In this document: in pieces, positions 1 through 10,663 of the stretch
Layout: the number at the start of each line of letters is the position of its first letter
Position numbering within the stretch: position 1 is the first letter of the stretch
NCBI GenBank assembly: GCA_013316825.1
Contig: WSLY01000011.1
Location: 1 to 64,000 of the forward strand
DNA from: Lachnospiraceae bacterium
Lineage (GTDB): Bacteria > Bacillota > Clostridia > Lachnospirales > Lachnospiraceae
DNA: 64,000 nucleotides
Direction of reading: 5' to 3'
Made by a program: the position numbers and the translations under genes
Notes under the pieces: model-generated
Seen by the model: the letters and a program-made list of their open reading frames with translations, nothing else
The model's database searches: none
Told to the model about the DNA's origin: nothing

Positions 1-342
1 CTCTCATTCTATAGTAAAAAAATTCATTTTTATTTTCAATTCTTTCATTCGGATGCTTTTGCTTTTCAAACACATATTTCCTTTGATTTTCCTCATATAT
101 TTTTTGTATTTCGTCAAGTTGAAGTCTAACTGTTACATAAGAATTCTTTATTTCCTGATAAAACAAAAACAGTTTTTCATTCAAATCGTTTATAATTGCC
201 TGCTTTGGTTCAAGAAAAAAATATAGTGCGCCACCACCCAAAAATGGTTCTATATACCTGTCATAATCTAATGGCATGTAATTTACAAAATGGGAGATTT
301 CTTTAGATTTCCCACCTCTATATTTTAACATTGGATTCATCT
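1..342 (-). CDS. DNA adenine methylase (Dam/D12 class), partial, runs off the left edge
   Basis: Minus-strand ORF from ATG at 342: MNPMLKYRGGKSKEISHFVNYMPLDYDRYIEPFLGGGALYFF...; motif YRGGK and EPFLGGG typical of D12 class N6-adenine methylases. Absent from ORF track because open at the edge. Confidence 0.88.
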
Positions 343-531
343 ATATACCTCCTTTATAGAGATGACTTTTTTAAAGTATACAACACTTTAATCTGCTTTT
401 CCATTACTTTCACTATGAAATCAAATTTTATCAGTTGAATTTATTTTTCGAAACTGCTACTATAAATAAAGATTGCGGAACCATACGAAAATTTATCTGC
501 AAAACAACATTTTGACGTGGAGGAGATTACG

Positions 532-1125
532 ATGAAAAAACGGATTTTATTTTTTGCCTGCGCTTTTATTCTGATGACGGTTTTCCTTTTGGGCTGCGGA
601 GAATCAGGAACGCCGCCTGTGCTGACTGTTGATGGAAAGGACATTACCGTTGGCGAATCCACCCCTTTCAGTCTGCCGGAAGGTTTTGAGTTTACCTTTG
701 CCGGAAATTATCTGCCCATTGGCACAATGCCCGGCAATAGCTGGATGTCAGACCTCTTATCCGCCAAAAAAGACGGTGAGACCTATGCTTATGTTTATGT
801 CTATAATCCCTCAAAGGAAGATGTCACCTACTTAGGCGCTACAATCTATAAAGCAAGCTTTACCATGAACTCAGAGGATGCTTCTTATTGGGCAGTAAAC
901 AATATTCTGGTAAACGGAATCAATTTTTACGGCATGAATATCGAGGAAGTAAAGGCTGCCATGCAGGAATACAAAGCACCGTCTGAATCTACTTACGGTG
1001 ACCGGACCACCTTGCTTTACAAAGACGGAAGTTATTACTATACCATCCGCTTTGGCGAAAACGGTCTTGTCGATGAAGTTCAGGTAGAAAAGACAATTGC
1101 AAAGAGCTACTCTGAGATATCATAA
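532..1125 (+). CDS. small lipoprotein, tandem paralog 1
   Basis: Lipobox-like VFLLGCGES after MKKRILFF; RBS ggagg upstream; shares GTPPVLT.DG, GTMPGNSWMSDLL and NNILVNGINFYGMNI with the next ORF. The ATG at 532 preferred over 517. Confidence 0.8.
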   Translation: MKKRILFFACAFILMTVFLLGCGESGTPPVLTVDGKDITVGESTPFSLPEGFEFTFAGNYLPIGTMPGNSWMSDLLSAKKDGETYAYVYVYNPSKEDVTYLGATIYKASFTMNSEDASYWAVNNILVNGINFYGMNIEEVKAAMQEYKAPSESTYGDRTTLLYKDGSYYYTIRFGENGLVDEVQVEKTIAKSYSEIS

Positions 1126-1142
1126 GAATGGAGGAAATCACC

Positions 1143-1724
1143 ATGATAAAACGAATTTTAACTTATGCCTGCATCATTGTTATGCTAACAACCTGTCTTA
1201 CCGGCTGTGGCGGTAAAAAGGGTACGCCGCCTGTGCTGACCTTTGACGGAACCGACATTACCATCGGCAGCTCCAGTCCCTCTGCATTGTCCGGTCAAGG
1301 CTTTGCTCTTACTTTTATCGGAGGTTACGAGCTCACCGGCACAATGCCCGGCAACAGTTGGATGTCCGACCTGCTAATTGCCGGCAAGGATGATGAAAGA
1401 TACGGGTATTTCTACATTTATAATCCTGAACGTGTAGAAACTTCTTGCTTAAACGCTACTATTTATCAGGTAAGCTTTTACATACATTCGGAAGAGTATG
1501 CCGATTGGACCAAAAACAATATTCTGGTAAACGGAATTAACTTTTACGGCATGAATATTGACGACGTAAAGGCTGCCATGGCTCCCCTTACAACCTCAAG
1601 CAGCGGTCCTTATCTGGTTTTCAACGACGGGGACTATACCTATCTTATCACCTTAGGCGCCGACGGGCTGGTAGAAGAAGTGGAAATAGAACTGAACTTT
1701 TCAAAAAGCTTCGATCAAATTTAA
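1143..1724 (+). CDS. small lipoprotein, tandem paralog 2
   Basis: Signal peptide and lipobox CLTGCGG; extensive identity with the preceding ORF. Confidence 0.8.
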   Translation: MIKRILTYACIIVMLTTCLTGCGGKKGTPPVLTFDGTDITIGSSSPSALSGQGFALTFIGGYELTGTMPGNSWMSDLLIAGKDDERYGYFYIYNPERVETSCLNATIYQVSFYIHSEEYADWTKNNILVNGINFYGMNIDDVKAAMAPLTTSSSGPYLVFNDGDYTYLITLGADGLVEEVEIELNFSKSFDQI

Positions 1725-1735
1725 TCTATCATCAA

Positions 1736-1786
1736 AGAGGGTACGCCTCCCCCGATTCATGATTTGCATCGGGAGGGATACCCTCT
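1736..1786 (+). terminator. intrinsic terminator downstream of lipoprotein pair
   Basis: Inverted repeat agagggtacgcctcccccgat / atcgggagggataccctct, moderate T content afterwards. Confidence 0.6.
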
Positions 1787-1949
1787 CTGATTCTATTTCT
1801 TTCAAACAATACCGCTTCAAAGTTTCCTTAAAATTCTGTCACGAGTTCGCTTTTCATGCAGCTTGCTGATTATGATTTCCGAGATGGTATACATGATAAC
1901 GAGTCCTCATTGAGTTTCCTGCTGACTGTCGGCTTTCGGATACCGTCCT

Positions 1950-2712
1950 TTAATAGTTGCATATAATCACTTCCTCTCCCACTCTGTTCGAGGCATCGGA
2001 GTTAATCATACGTTTTACACTCACAACATCTATTCGATAACCCTTATTGCCATACAATTCATTTATCAAATCTGTATTATGATTGGTATGCATACAATAA
2101 CAGCCTTTCGCTGTCAGTTCATCATAAAGGCTTGCCAATCTCCTGTGGCTTTCTATCGAAAATCCCTCTTTGGTAAACGCTGTTAAAGAGGTAGGGTTAA
2201 GAGGTGCATAGGGACTATCCAGAAATATAAAATCGTACTTTTTTGCAGTCTTGCAGGCTGCTTCAAAATCTCCGGCTGTTATTATACGGAACATTAAAAA
2301 GCCCCTTGCCATTTACCCGATACAAACCGTTAAAACAATGCTTATTGATAAATACAAACAAGGCAGCCAACTCTGCATCATACTCTGCCCGCACCAGCTT
2401 ATCATTGTAACGTTCCCTGAGAGAATAGTAATACGCTCTGCCATCCTCCCACATTTTTGCATCCAGTTGTTTTATTTCCTTTAAAAATACTTCCGGTGCA
2501 TTACCTATCTGCTTGTATGCATTTATCAATGCCTTGTTACTGTCATTTATCAGCGCATTTTCAGGCAGCAATTCAAATACTACCGCGCCTCCGCCTACAA
2601 ACGGCTCATAGTAGCCATTATATTTTTCGGGCATTCTCTCTTTTATCTGCGGAAGCAACTGGCGCTTTCCGCCGGCCCATTTCACAAATGGAACCGCTTT
2701 TGCATCACTCAT
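1950..2712 (-). pseudogene. Dam-like DNA adenine methylase disrupted by an internal deletion
   Basis: N-terminal half in ORF 2263..2712 (FVKWAGGKRQLLPQI, EPFVGGGAV, CFNGLYRVNGKGLFNVPYN); C-terminal half in another frame in 1950..2312 (ITAGDFEAAC, DFIFLDSPY, NHNTDLINELY). Residues between NVPYN and the DF motif are missing. Confidence 0.82.
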
Positions 2713-2864
2713 TTCAAATCCTCTTCCTTATGCCATAAAAGAACTTCTTTTCACGTATTCATTATACTTGCAAACTTACAGAATAACAACCTGAACTTCA
2801 CTCTTTATAAATTCATTTTCTTCTGAAACAGAAATGGAAGCAAAACCTGTTCCCGCCTTTTTTA

Positions 2865-2903
2865 TAAAAAAACCCACAAACGAACTCCGTCTGTGGGTTT
2901 TTC
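2865..2903 (-). terminator. intrinsic terminator after rpsI
   Basis: aaaacccacaaacgaactccgtctgtgggttttt stem-loop with T-run on the minus strand. Confidence 0.85.
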
Positions 2904-2928
2904 ATATATTTTCTTTTGAAACTCAAAA

Positions 2929-3324
2929 TTATCGCTTGCTGAACTGCGGAGCGCGACGAGCCGCCTTGAGGCCGTACTTCTTACGCTCTTTCATACGAGG
3001 GTCACGGGTTAAGAAGCCTTCCTTCTTGAGGATAGGTCTGTAGTCCGCGTCTGCCTGACAAAGCGCTCTTGCAACACCATGACGGATTGCGCCTGCCTGA
3101 CCTGTCGTACCGCCGCCGCAGACATTTACCAAAATGTCAAACTTGTCAACGGTTTCTGTTGCTGTCAGAGGCTGGCGAACGATAACCTTTAAGGTCTCCA
3201 GTCCGAAATAGTCGTCAATGTCCCTTTTATTTATGGTAACTTTGCCTGTTCCAGGCATTAAGTATACTCTTGCAATGGATTTCTTTCTTCTACCTGTACC
3301 GTAGTATCTTTCTGATTTAGCCAT
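2929..3324 (-). CDS. rpsI: 30S ribosomal protein S9
   Basis: [19 protein letters not shown]...[17 protein letters not shown]. Confidence 0.98.
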   Translation of the reverse strand: MAKSERYYGTGRRKKSIARVYLMPGTGKVTINKRDIDDYFGLETLKVIVRQPLTATETVDKFDILVNVCGGGTTGQAGAIRHGVARALCQADADYRPILKKEGFLTRDPRMKERKKYGLKAARRAPQFSKR

Positions 3325-3348
3325 TTTTATTTCCTCCTTTCAGTCCCG

Positions 3349-3777
3349 TTAGAATGTTAATACTTCAGGCTTCTGCGCTTCGTGCTTATGCTCAGGTCCT
3401 GCGTATACATGCAGCTTGGTATACATCTGTCTGCCTAAAGGTCCTTTGGGAAGCATACCCTTTACAGCAAGCTCTACAACCTGCTCAGGTTTCTTTGCTA
3501 ATTTATCACGCAGTGTGGTCTCTTTCATACCACCTACATAATCAGAATGTCTGTAGTAAATCTTCTGGTCCAGTTTCTTTCCCGTCACCTTAATCTTCTC
3601 TGCATTGACTACGATAACATAATCACCGGTATCCATATGAGGTGTAAAAATCGGCTTGTTTTTTCCTCTCAGAACCTTGGCAACCTCAGATGCCAGACGT
3701 CCCAATGTCATGTCTGTAGCGTCTACTACATACCATTTTCTATCGATTGTAGCCGGACTAGCCATAAATGTTTTCAT
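3349..3777 (-). CDS. rplM: 50S ribosomal protein L13
   Basis: [33 protein letters not shown]...; internal ATG at 3777 preferred. Confidence 0.97.
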   Translation of the reverse strand: MKTFMASPATIDRKWYVVDATDMTLGRLASEVAKVLRGKNKPIFTPHMDTGDYVIVVNAEKIKVTGKKLDQKIYYRHSDYVGGMKETTLRDKLAKKPEQVVELAVKGMLPKGPLGRQMYTKLHVYAGPEHKHEAQKPEVLTF

Positions 3778-4005
3778 GATATTTCCTCCATACATGGTAA
3801 AATCCAAAAGCGGCATTCCACTTTGCTGCTTTTGAGAATCCTTCTTTTGCTTTTCGGGAATCTTACCCGGCAGATGTCCGGCTGCCTCATAAAATCCTTC
3901 AAAACATCTTCGTCCCTGCGGTTTTCTCCTGTGTCACCGGGGCTTTGGTTTCACATTTTGATACACCGCCACAGTAATATATTATATTATATGAAACCGA
4001 ACCTG

Positions 4006-4746
4006 TCAACTAGTAAATTCATATTTTATCAGCATAAGCCCACATGCCGGCGCTGTGGGTCCGGCTTGGGTCCTGTCACATGAGGCAAGTGCTTCTTCCA
4101 CCCTCTGCGGCTCCCATCTTCCCCTTCCGACTTCCAGTAACGTCCCCGCTATAATCCGCACCATATTATATAGGAAGCCATTGCCGCAGACACGGATAAC
4201 CACATCTGCGCCTTCCTCCGCCACCTCGATAGCATAAATCGTCCGTACCGTACTTTCCACCACGGCTGCCGCCGCGCAGAAGGCTTTGAAATCATGCTCC
4301 CCGATCAGGTATTGCGCCGCCTTACGCATTTTATCCACGTTAAGCGCATGGTAGGTAAAGCAGGAATAAAGCCGCTTTACCGGTACGGGGAACTGCCCCC
4401 TCGTAATTCGGTATTCGTAGGTTTTTCTGCTCTCACAGTGTCTTGGATGAAAGTCCGGCGCCGCCTCTTCCGATTTTTGAATCCTGATATCCTCCGGCAG
4501 CCCCGCATTTAGCGCATAGGCAAGCTTTTCTGCCGGAATGGCGGTATCCGAATCAAATACCGCCACATTGCAGAGGGCATGAACGCCAGCATCGGTCCTG
4601 CTTGCGCCGATGACACGAATCTCCTCCCGCAAAAGTCCGCTCAGGGCACGATTCAGTTCTCCTTCTATGGTCGGGCAGTTCTTTTGCACCTGAAAGCCCG
4701 CATAAGCAGTGCCGTCATATGCGACGGTCAGCATAAAGCGTTTCAA
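4006..4746 (-). CDS. truA: tRNA pseudouridine(38-40) synthase TruA
   Basis: MLTVAYDGTAYAGFQVQKN, GASRTDAGVHA, FLYNMVRIIAGTLLEVGRG. Confidence 0.96.
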   Translation of the reverse strand: MKRFMLTVAYDGTAYAGFQVQKNCPTIEGELNRALSGLLREEIRVIGASRTDAGVHALCNVAVFDSDTAIPAEKLAYALNAGLPEDIRIQKSEEAAPDFHPRHCESRKTYEYRITRGQFPVPVKRLYSCFTYHALNVDKMRKAAQYLIGEHDFKAFCAAAAVVESTVRTIYAIEVAEEGADVVIRVCGNGFLYNMVRIIAGTLLEVGRGRWEPQRVEEALASCDRTQAGPTAPACGLMLIKYEFTS

Positions 4747-4761
4747 CTCTTTTCTCTCCGG

Positions 4762-5685
4762 TTATTTTATTTTGTATATAATGGCTTGCGCCTCCACATG
4801 CAGGTCGTCGGATTCTGCACAAGTCTCCGTAAGCACCCTCTCCGTCATAACAGCCTGTTCTTCCGCAGGCGTTTTCGCTATCATATTGGGTATCCTGTCC
4901 ACCACAATACTGCCGGCTAAAAAAGTAAACAAAAGCAGGTACGCCGCTGCGTCCCGTTTTTTGTAAACAAGCGGCTTCATCTTGGTTCTGCCCTCGCCGC
5001 CCCTGTAACAGCGCGCCTCCATCGCCATCGCCAAATCGTTGGCACGGCGGAACGCCGATATAAAAAGCGGCACCAAAAGCGGCACCATGGCTTTTGCCTT
5101 TTTAAATATATTGCCGCTCTCGAAATCCGCGCCTCTGGCTATCTGCGCCTTCATGATTTTGTCCGTCTCTTCCATCAATATCGGGATAAACCGGAGCGCA
5201 ATAGACATAATCATGGCAATTTCATGCACCGGCAGGTGAAACAGCCTTAAGGGGCGCATTGCCTTTTCCATGCCGTCCGTCAGATTGTTGGGCGTTGTCG
5301 TCAGCGTCATCAAGGAGGAACCGATAATCAGCATAGTCAGCCTGATTACCATAAACACGGCTATCCGAATGCCTTCCTTTGTAATATGCAGCTTCCAGAT
5401 GGTAAGCACCGTCTCCCCAGGCGTCAAAAACAGGTTAAACACCACGGTTATCAACAGCAGAAACAAAATGGAACGCATACCTTTTATCATAAACTTAAAC
5501 GGCACCTTGGAAAGCTTCACAACGGCAAACAAAAACAGTGCCGCGCACAAATATCCCCATACATGATGAAAGCAAAACAAAGATATAATATAGATAACAG
5601 TGCCAGCCAGCTTTACGCGCGGGTCAAGCCTGTGTATGACGGATTCCGTCTGATAGTATTGTCCTAACGTAATATCCCTAAGCAT
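4762..5685 (-). CDS. ecfT: energy-coupling factor transporter transmembrane protein
   Basis: Polytopic protein with SVIHRLDPRVKL and AMEARCYRGGEGRT; directly after two ECF ATPases. Confidence 0.93.
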   Translation of the reverse strand: MLRDITLGQYYQTESVIHRLDPRVKLAGTVIYIISLFCFHHVWGYLCAALFLFAVVKLSKVPFKFMIKGMRSILFLLLITVVFNLFLTPGETVLTIWKLHITKEGIRIAVFMVIRLTMLIIGSSLMTLTTTPNNLTDGMEKAMRPLRLFHLPVHEIAMIMSIALRFIPILMEETDKIMKAQIARGADFESGNIFKKAKAMVPLLVPLFISAFRRANDLAMAMEARCYRGGEGRTKMKPLVYKKRDAAAYLLLFTFLAGSIVVDRIPNMIAKTPAEEQAVMTERVLTETCAESDDLHVEAQAIIYKIK

Positions 5686-6548
5686 TACAATGTCCGTGTC
5701 CTTTCCGTCAGCACGCGGTAAATTTCCTGTGCGGCTTCCTTTATGGTTGTGGCATTCTCGTCCACACGAAGACCCGCTTCTTTCAGATTATGCATAATAT
5801 AAGTCACCTGCGGGGCGGCAAGTCCGACCTCCTCCAGCTCCTTATAGTGCTTAAATACCTCCTTCGGTACATCATCATACATAATGCGCCCCTGATTCAT
5901 CACCAGAATACGCTCCACATACTCTGCCACATCCTCCATACTGTGTGACACCAAAATGACCGTGATATTGCTCGCTTCCTTTAATTTGCATATCTGCCCC
6001 AGAATTTCTTCCCTTCCTTTTGGGTCGAGCCCTGCCGTAGGCTCATCTAATATCAGCACCTGCGGTTTCATGGCAAGCACGCCGGCGATTGCCACTCTCC
6101 GCTTTTGCCCGCCGGAAAGGTCAAAGGGCGACTGGTAAAAACACTCGTCCGGCAGCCCCACTTTTTTCAGGGCTTCGTATGCCAGAAGCTCCGTCTCTTT
6201 CTTCGACAATCCTAAATTTTTAGGTCCAAAGCATACGTCCGAAAACACATCGACTTCAAAAAGCTGATGCTCCGGATACTGAAATACCAGCCCCACCTTG
6301 CTGCGCAGCTCTTTTTTATGAAAATCTTCGTCGTCTATATCCTGCCCGTTAAAATAAATATTGCCTGACGTTGCACGTAAAAGCCCGTTTAAATGCTGCA
6401 CCAGCGTAGATTTTCCTGAGCCGGTATGTCCAATCAATCCGATAAACTGCCCGTCCGGTATCACCAGACTGATGTCGTCCAGTGCCTTTACAGCAAGGGT
6501 GGTATCGTCACCATAGACATGGCTTACATGGTCTAATATAATCGGCAT
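5685..6548 (-). CDS. ecfA2: energy-coupling factor ABC transporter ATPase
   Basis: Walker A GHTGSGKST, LSGGQKRR signature, ILDEPTAGLDP. Confidence 0.93.
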   Translation of the reverse strand: MPIILDHVSHVYGDDTTLAVKALDDISLVIPDGQFIGLIGHTGSGKSTLVQHLNGLLRATSGNIYFNGQDIDDEDFHKKELRSKVGLVFQYPEHQLFEVDVFSDVCFGPKNLGLSKKETELLAYEALKKVGLPDECFYQSPFDLSGGQKRRVAIAGVLAMKPQVLILDEPTAGLDPKGREEILGQICKLKEASNITVILVSHSMEDVAEYVERILVMNQGRIMYDDVPKEVFKHYKELEEVGLAAPQVTYIMHNLKEAGLRVDENATTIKEAAQEIYRVLTERTRTL

Positions 6549-6550
6549 GG

Positions 6551-7417
6551 CTACCTCCCTTCTTTGCGGCTGTATTTTACGATTTCATCTGTCAGCTCTT
6601 CTATGCTGAGAATGCCATCCGGCAGCGCAATTCCTTTTTTTTGTAGTTCATAGGCTAAAAGTGTAACCTGCGGCACATCAAGCCTAAGTTCCTTCAGCTC
6701 CTCCACTTTAGAGAAAATCTCTCTCGGCGTCCCCTGCATGGCTATTCTGCCCTTATCCATGACAAATACCTTGTCCGCATGGATAATTTCTTCCATGTAA
6801 TGCGTAATCAGAATAACCGTCACATTTTCCACGTCATTCAGCGCGCGCACGGCACGTATCACTTCTTTTCTGCCGTTGGGGTCAAGCATGGCAGTGGGTT
6901 CGTCTAACACAATGCATTTGGGGTGCATCGCCAAAACGCCCGCAATGGACACCCGCTGCTTCTGCCCGCCTGACAGCTTATTGGGCGAATACTTTCGGAA
7001 TTTGTACATACCGACGGCTTTTAGGCTCTCCTCCACTCTTTCCCAGATTTCGGCGGTGGGAACGCCCATATTTTCGGGTCCGAATCCTACATCTTCCTCT
7101 ACCACCTGCCCAATTATCTGGTTATCCGGATTTTGAAAAACCATACCTGCCGTCTGCCTGATATTCCAGACCTCCGATTCCTCCCTTGTATCCCTGCCGT
7201 CCACCCATATACTGCCCTCCGTAGGGCAGAGTATGGCATTCATATGCTTTGCCAGCGTGGACTTGCCTGAGCCATTATGCCCTAAAATAGCAATAAAGTC
7301 ACCCTGCTTAATCTTCAGCGTCACTTCATCCACTGCGCGGGTGATGCCCTCCACATTGCCGTCCTCATCCCGCCTGATATATTCAAATACAAGCTTATCC
7401 GTTTTTATAATACTCAT
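6551..7417 (-). CDS. ecfA1: energy-coupling factor ABC transporter ATPase
   Basis: Walker A GHNGSGKST, LSGGQKQR, VLDEPTAMLDP; start MSIIKTDKLVFEY at 7417. Confidence 0.93.
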   Translation of the reverse strand: MSIIKTDKLVFEYIRRDEDGNVEGITRAVDEVTLKIKQGDFIAILGHNGSGKSTLAKHMNAILCPTEGSIWVDGRDTREESEVWNIRQTAGMVFQNPDNQIIGQVVEEDVGFGPENMGVPTAEIWERVEESLKAVGMYKFRKYSPNKLSGGQKQRVSIAGVLAMHPKCIVLDEPTAMLDPNGRKEVIRAVRALNDVENVTVILITHYMEEIIHADKVFVMDKGRIAMQGTPREIFSKVEELKELRLDVPQVTLLAYELQKKGIALPDGILSIEELTDEIVKYSRKEGR

Positions 7418-7547
7418 AATACCACCTCTGCTTTCAGACATGGCGCCGGTCAGATTCCCTCGGGATACCTGCGCGCTTTCTATTGTACTAAACTTTTTCG
7501 GGAAATACAACCATTTTACAAAATAGCAGGATAATGATACACTTATC

Positions 7548-8606
7548 ATGTGCGGCTATACAGTTCCTAAACACTGCCCCACGGAAATGAGGATTTACTT
7601 GAAAAAAAATGTGTGGAAAAAATATATAAAAAGCCTGCCAAAGCTGACGCCGGCAGGGAAAAAAGCGCTTCTAAAATATGGCGCCATATTACTTTTTATT
7701 ATATTGGGATTTTCTCTTTTATCGCGCGCCCTGACCCATAACGGGCAGACGCTTGCCCAATACGGCGAAGCCAATCCCTCTCTGCAGGGAAGCCTTTCTG
7801 TTTCCGGCGGCGATGCAGCGCCTGCAGGCGGCAGCTCAGGCAATGCCGGCGTATCAGGAAACAGCGCGGACATGCTGACAGACAGTGCCGGTACTGATGC
7901 CGAAGACGGACAGGGAGATAACGGGCAGGAACATGAGGATACCGCATGGCAGGTCTCTGCAGATGGACTAACCGGCAATGGCGGTACAGAAAGCCCGAAA
8001 CGCGTTACCTACAAACCTGATTTTTATTACGAGCCCCTATCGGAAAACCTTATCGGCTACATCACAGGCTGTTCGTATCCTGATGATGATTCTGCTGAAA
8101 TCAGCCTGTCAGAATTAAACTATGTGCACATTCTGCATTATAATTTTGAGGGAAATATTGCAGAGGGAGAGTTAATCTGCAACAGTGCCATTGCACAGGA
8201 TTTGGTGGAAATTTTTTACGAGCTGTATACTGCTGAATACCGGCTTGAGCGGGTGCTGCTGATAGATTACTACGATGCGGATGACACCACCTCCATGATG
8301 GCAAACAATACTTCCTGTTTCAACTACCGGAATATAGACGACACGGACAAGCTGTCCCGACACGCCTTCGGTCTTGCCATAGATGTCAATCCTTTTTACA
8401 ATCCCTACATCCGCTTTACAAAAGACGGCGGTCAAATCATCTCACCGGAAAGCAGCGAAGCCTACGCCGACCGTACACAGAGCTTTCCTTACAAGATTGA
8501 CGCCGACGATTTGTGCTGCCGCCTCTTTTTGGAACATGGCTTTACATGGGGCGGAAACTGGAACTCCAGCAAAGATTACCAGCATTTTCAAAAAATAATA
8601 GATTAA
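7548..8606 (+). CDS. membrane-anchored M15-family (D,D-carboxypeptidase-like) peptidase
   Basis: One N-terminal TM, low-complexity linker, SRHAFGLAIDVNPFYNP and DYQHFQ zinc-ligand motifs. Start could be 7590. Confidence 0.85.
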   Translation: MCGYTVPKHCPTEMRIYLKKNVWKKYIKSLPKLTPAGKKALLKYGAILLFIILGFSLLSRALTHNGQTLAQYGEANPSLQGSLSVSGGDAAPAGGSSGNAGVSGNSADMLTDSAGTDAEDGQGDNGQEHEDTAWQVSADGLTGNGGTESPKRVTYKPDFYYEPLSENLIGYITGCSYPDDDSAEISLSELNYVHILHYNFEGNIAEGELICNSAIAQDLVEIFYELYTAEYRLERVLLIDYYDADDTTSMMANNTSCFNYRNIDDTDKLSRHAFGLAIDVNPFYNPYIRFTKDGGQIISPESSEAYADRTQSFPYKIDADDLCCRLFLEHGFTWGGNWNSSKDYQHFQKIID

Positions 8607-8640
8607 AAACAGCCGTCAGGTTTGTCCTGACGGCTGTTCC
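8605..8640. terminator. bidirectional terminator between convergent genes
   Basis: aaaacagccgtcaggtttgtcctgacggctgtt perfect stem-loop. Confidence 0.85.
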
Positions 8641-8682
8641 TGTATCCGCAAATGCTTGTGTTCTGAAATGCCACACCTTTGT

Positions 8683-10380
8683 TTACAATTTAAAGATTGC
8701 CATGCTCTCGTCCATCTTGTCCGCGATGCCCTTCAACTGTTCTGCACGCGCCGATATATCAGCAACCGCATTGGCAATTTCTATAATGGAAGCGGAAGTC
8801 TCTTCTGTGCTTGCCGCATTTTCTTCTGCTATGGCTGTTAAATTCTGCACCGAATCCACCACGCTTACCTTCGCACCATTCATCTTTTCTGCCTTATCCG
8901 CAATCCCGCCTATGGTTTCAATGGATCTTTCAATGCCTTTTAACACCTCCCCGAAGCACTCGTCCGTCCGCACCACATTCTGACTCTGCTTGTCCATAAT
9001 ACCTCTCACAATATCCATCGTCTCCACAGACTTGTCAGAATCTGCAATTAAGTCGGATATAATATCTTCAATCTGCTTTGCGGATTCATTGGACTGCTCT
9101 GCGAGCTTTTGAATCTGAGAAGCCACCACTGCAAATCCGCGTCCCTGTTCTCCTGCTCTTGCCGCTTCAATCGCAGCATTGAGGGAAAGAAGATTGGTCT
9201 CTTCCGCAATGGAAGTAATTAGATTCGTTGCCTCCTTAATCTTCTGCGCAGACTGGTTTGTCGTATTGGTCTGCTCATAAATCACATCAATGGATTGCTT
9301 TGCCTCTTCATTGATGCGCTGCAGTTCATGCAGGGTATCAAACGCTTCCTGTCCCAGCTTACGCATATTCTGTGCGCTTTGGTTCATTTCATCTGCTTCG
9401 TTTGCCGTCTCTTCTACCATATGACCCATATTGACAACATTGTCCGTCGCCATCTGCGTCTCTTCTGCCTGGTTGGTTGCCCCTTCCGCAACCTCACCGA
9501 CAGCCCGCTCTACCTGTAACAGAGAATCGGAGGTTTCCGCCGTTCTGTTCTGCAGGTAAGCCGCTGCGCCGTTCAATTCATCGCTCTGGGTCTTAATCAC
9601 CGCGATTGTACCTGACAGCTCTTCCTTCAGGCGCATAATTGCCCTGCTGATATTGCCGATTTCATCTTTTCTCTTGAGCACGGCTTTGTCAAGCTCCACA
9701 TTCAAATCGCCATGCGCAACCTGTTCCAACGCAACAGAGCCCTTTCGCAGAGCCTGTACCAGCCTGCGCACAATAAACACCAGAAAGATTGCGGCAAGCA
9801 CAGCCGTGGCGAGTACGATGCCAACCATCACCAGTAGTATACGCAGAATCTGCGCCTTGGCATCTGCCTGCGGAATCCCGGCAAAAACCATCCCTACAGG
9901 AGTTCCTTCATTATTGTACAAGGGAATGTAATAGCCGAAATACTTTTCACCATATACATCTACATTTTTGGAAAAATATTCATTGCCGTTCTCTATAACC
10001 TCCTTTACCACCTCGTCGCCTGCTCTTGTACCAATCATGCGGTTGTCTGAGCTGTCAAGCAGAGAAGTCATGTAACGGATATTTCCATAAAATATCGTAA
10101 TGTCAATGTCGGATGCCTCTTTGATGTTATCTACAAGCTCAGGGCTTTTGCTGATATTAAACTCTCCCTTACAAAACTTGTTGTTTCTGTCAAACCCATA
10201 GTCGCCTTCGTCCACGTATGTCAGCGTATCGCGCACTGCGACTGCGGCGCTTTTCAGACCGATCATTATACTGTCTGTCACCACAGTATTAATGCGCGCA
10301 TTGCTGAGCAGTACAATGATAATGCCCAGTACGGCAAGCGGTCCTAACGCAACCATCAAAATTTTTGATTGTATCTTCAT
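8683..10380 (-). CDS. methyl-accepting chemotaxis protein
   Basis: N-terminal TM, Cache-like periplasmic region, HAMP-like region, [43 protein letters not shown] hairpin. Confidence 0.95.
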   Translation of the reverse strand: MKIQSKILMVALGPLAVLGIIIVLLSNARINTVVTDSIMIGLKSAAVAVRDTLTYVDEGDYGFDRNNKFCKGEFNISKSPELVDNIKEASDIDITIFYGNIRYMTSLLDSSDNRMIGTRAGDEVVKEVIENGNEYFSKNVDVYGEKYFGYYIPLYNNEGTPVGMVFAGIPQADAKAQILRILLVMVGIVLATAVLAAIFLVFIVRRLVQALRKGSVALEQVAHGDLNVELDKAVLKRKDEIGNISRAIMRLKEELSGTIAVIKTQSDELNGAAAYLQNRTAETSDSLLQVERAVGEVAEGATNQAEETQMATDNVVNMGHMVEETANEADEMNQSAQNMRKLGQEAFDTLHELQRINEEAKQSIDVIYEQTNTTNQSAQKIKEATNLITSIAEETNLLSLNAAIEAARAGEQGRGFAVVASQIQKLAEQSNESAKQIEDIISDLIADSDKSVETMDIVRGIMDKQSQNVVRTDECFGEVLKGIERSIETIGGIADKAEKMNGAKVSVVDSVQNLTAIAEENAASTEETSASIIEIANAVADISARAEQLKGIADKMDESMAIFKL

Positions 10381-10507
10381 CGTAATTCTCCCCTCCCGTT
10401 TGTCTAACTTGTCTCTATTATAATCTAATTATGAGATTCTTTCTACATATTTCACAAATTTTTTTAAGAAAGTGAAAAAAGCCATTTGCAGCAATATTAC
10501 GCCTGCA

Positions 10508-10550
10508 TAAAAAAACGTGGAAAGGGTTCAAAACTCTTTCCACGTTTTGC
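10508..10550 (-). terminator. terminator downstream of rplQ
   Basis: aaaaaaacgtggaaagggttcaaaactctttccacgttttgctt stem-loop. Confidence 0.85.
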
Positions 10551-10663
10551 TTATTATTAAGCTTATTTACATATCTGACGACATTATAGCATGTGCTCCG
10601 CACATACTATGCGCTTTGCGATGCACACTCGCTTCGCTCGGCGCAGTATAATGTAGTTAGACA

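Noticed and set aside
1800-1950. Short peptide-like remnant (MYTISEIIISKLHEKRTRDRILRKL) on the minus strand
   Set aside because: Too short and without recognisable family; may be a gene remnant but cannot be supported.
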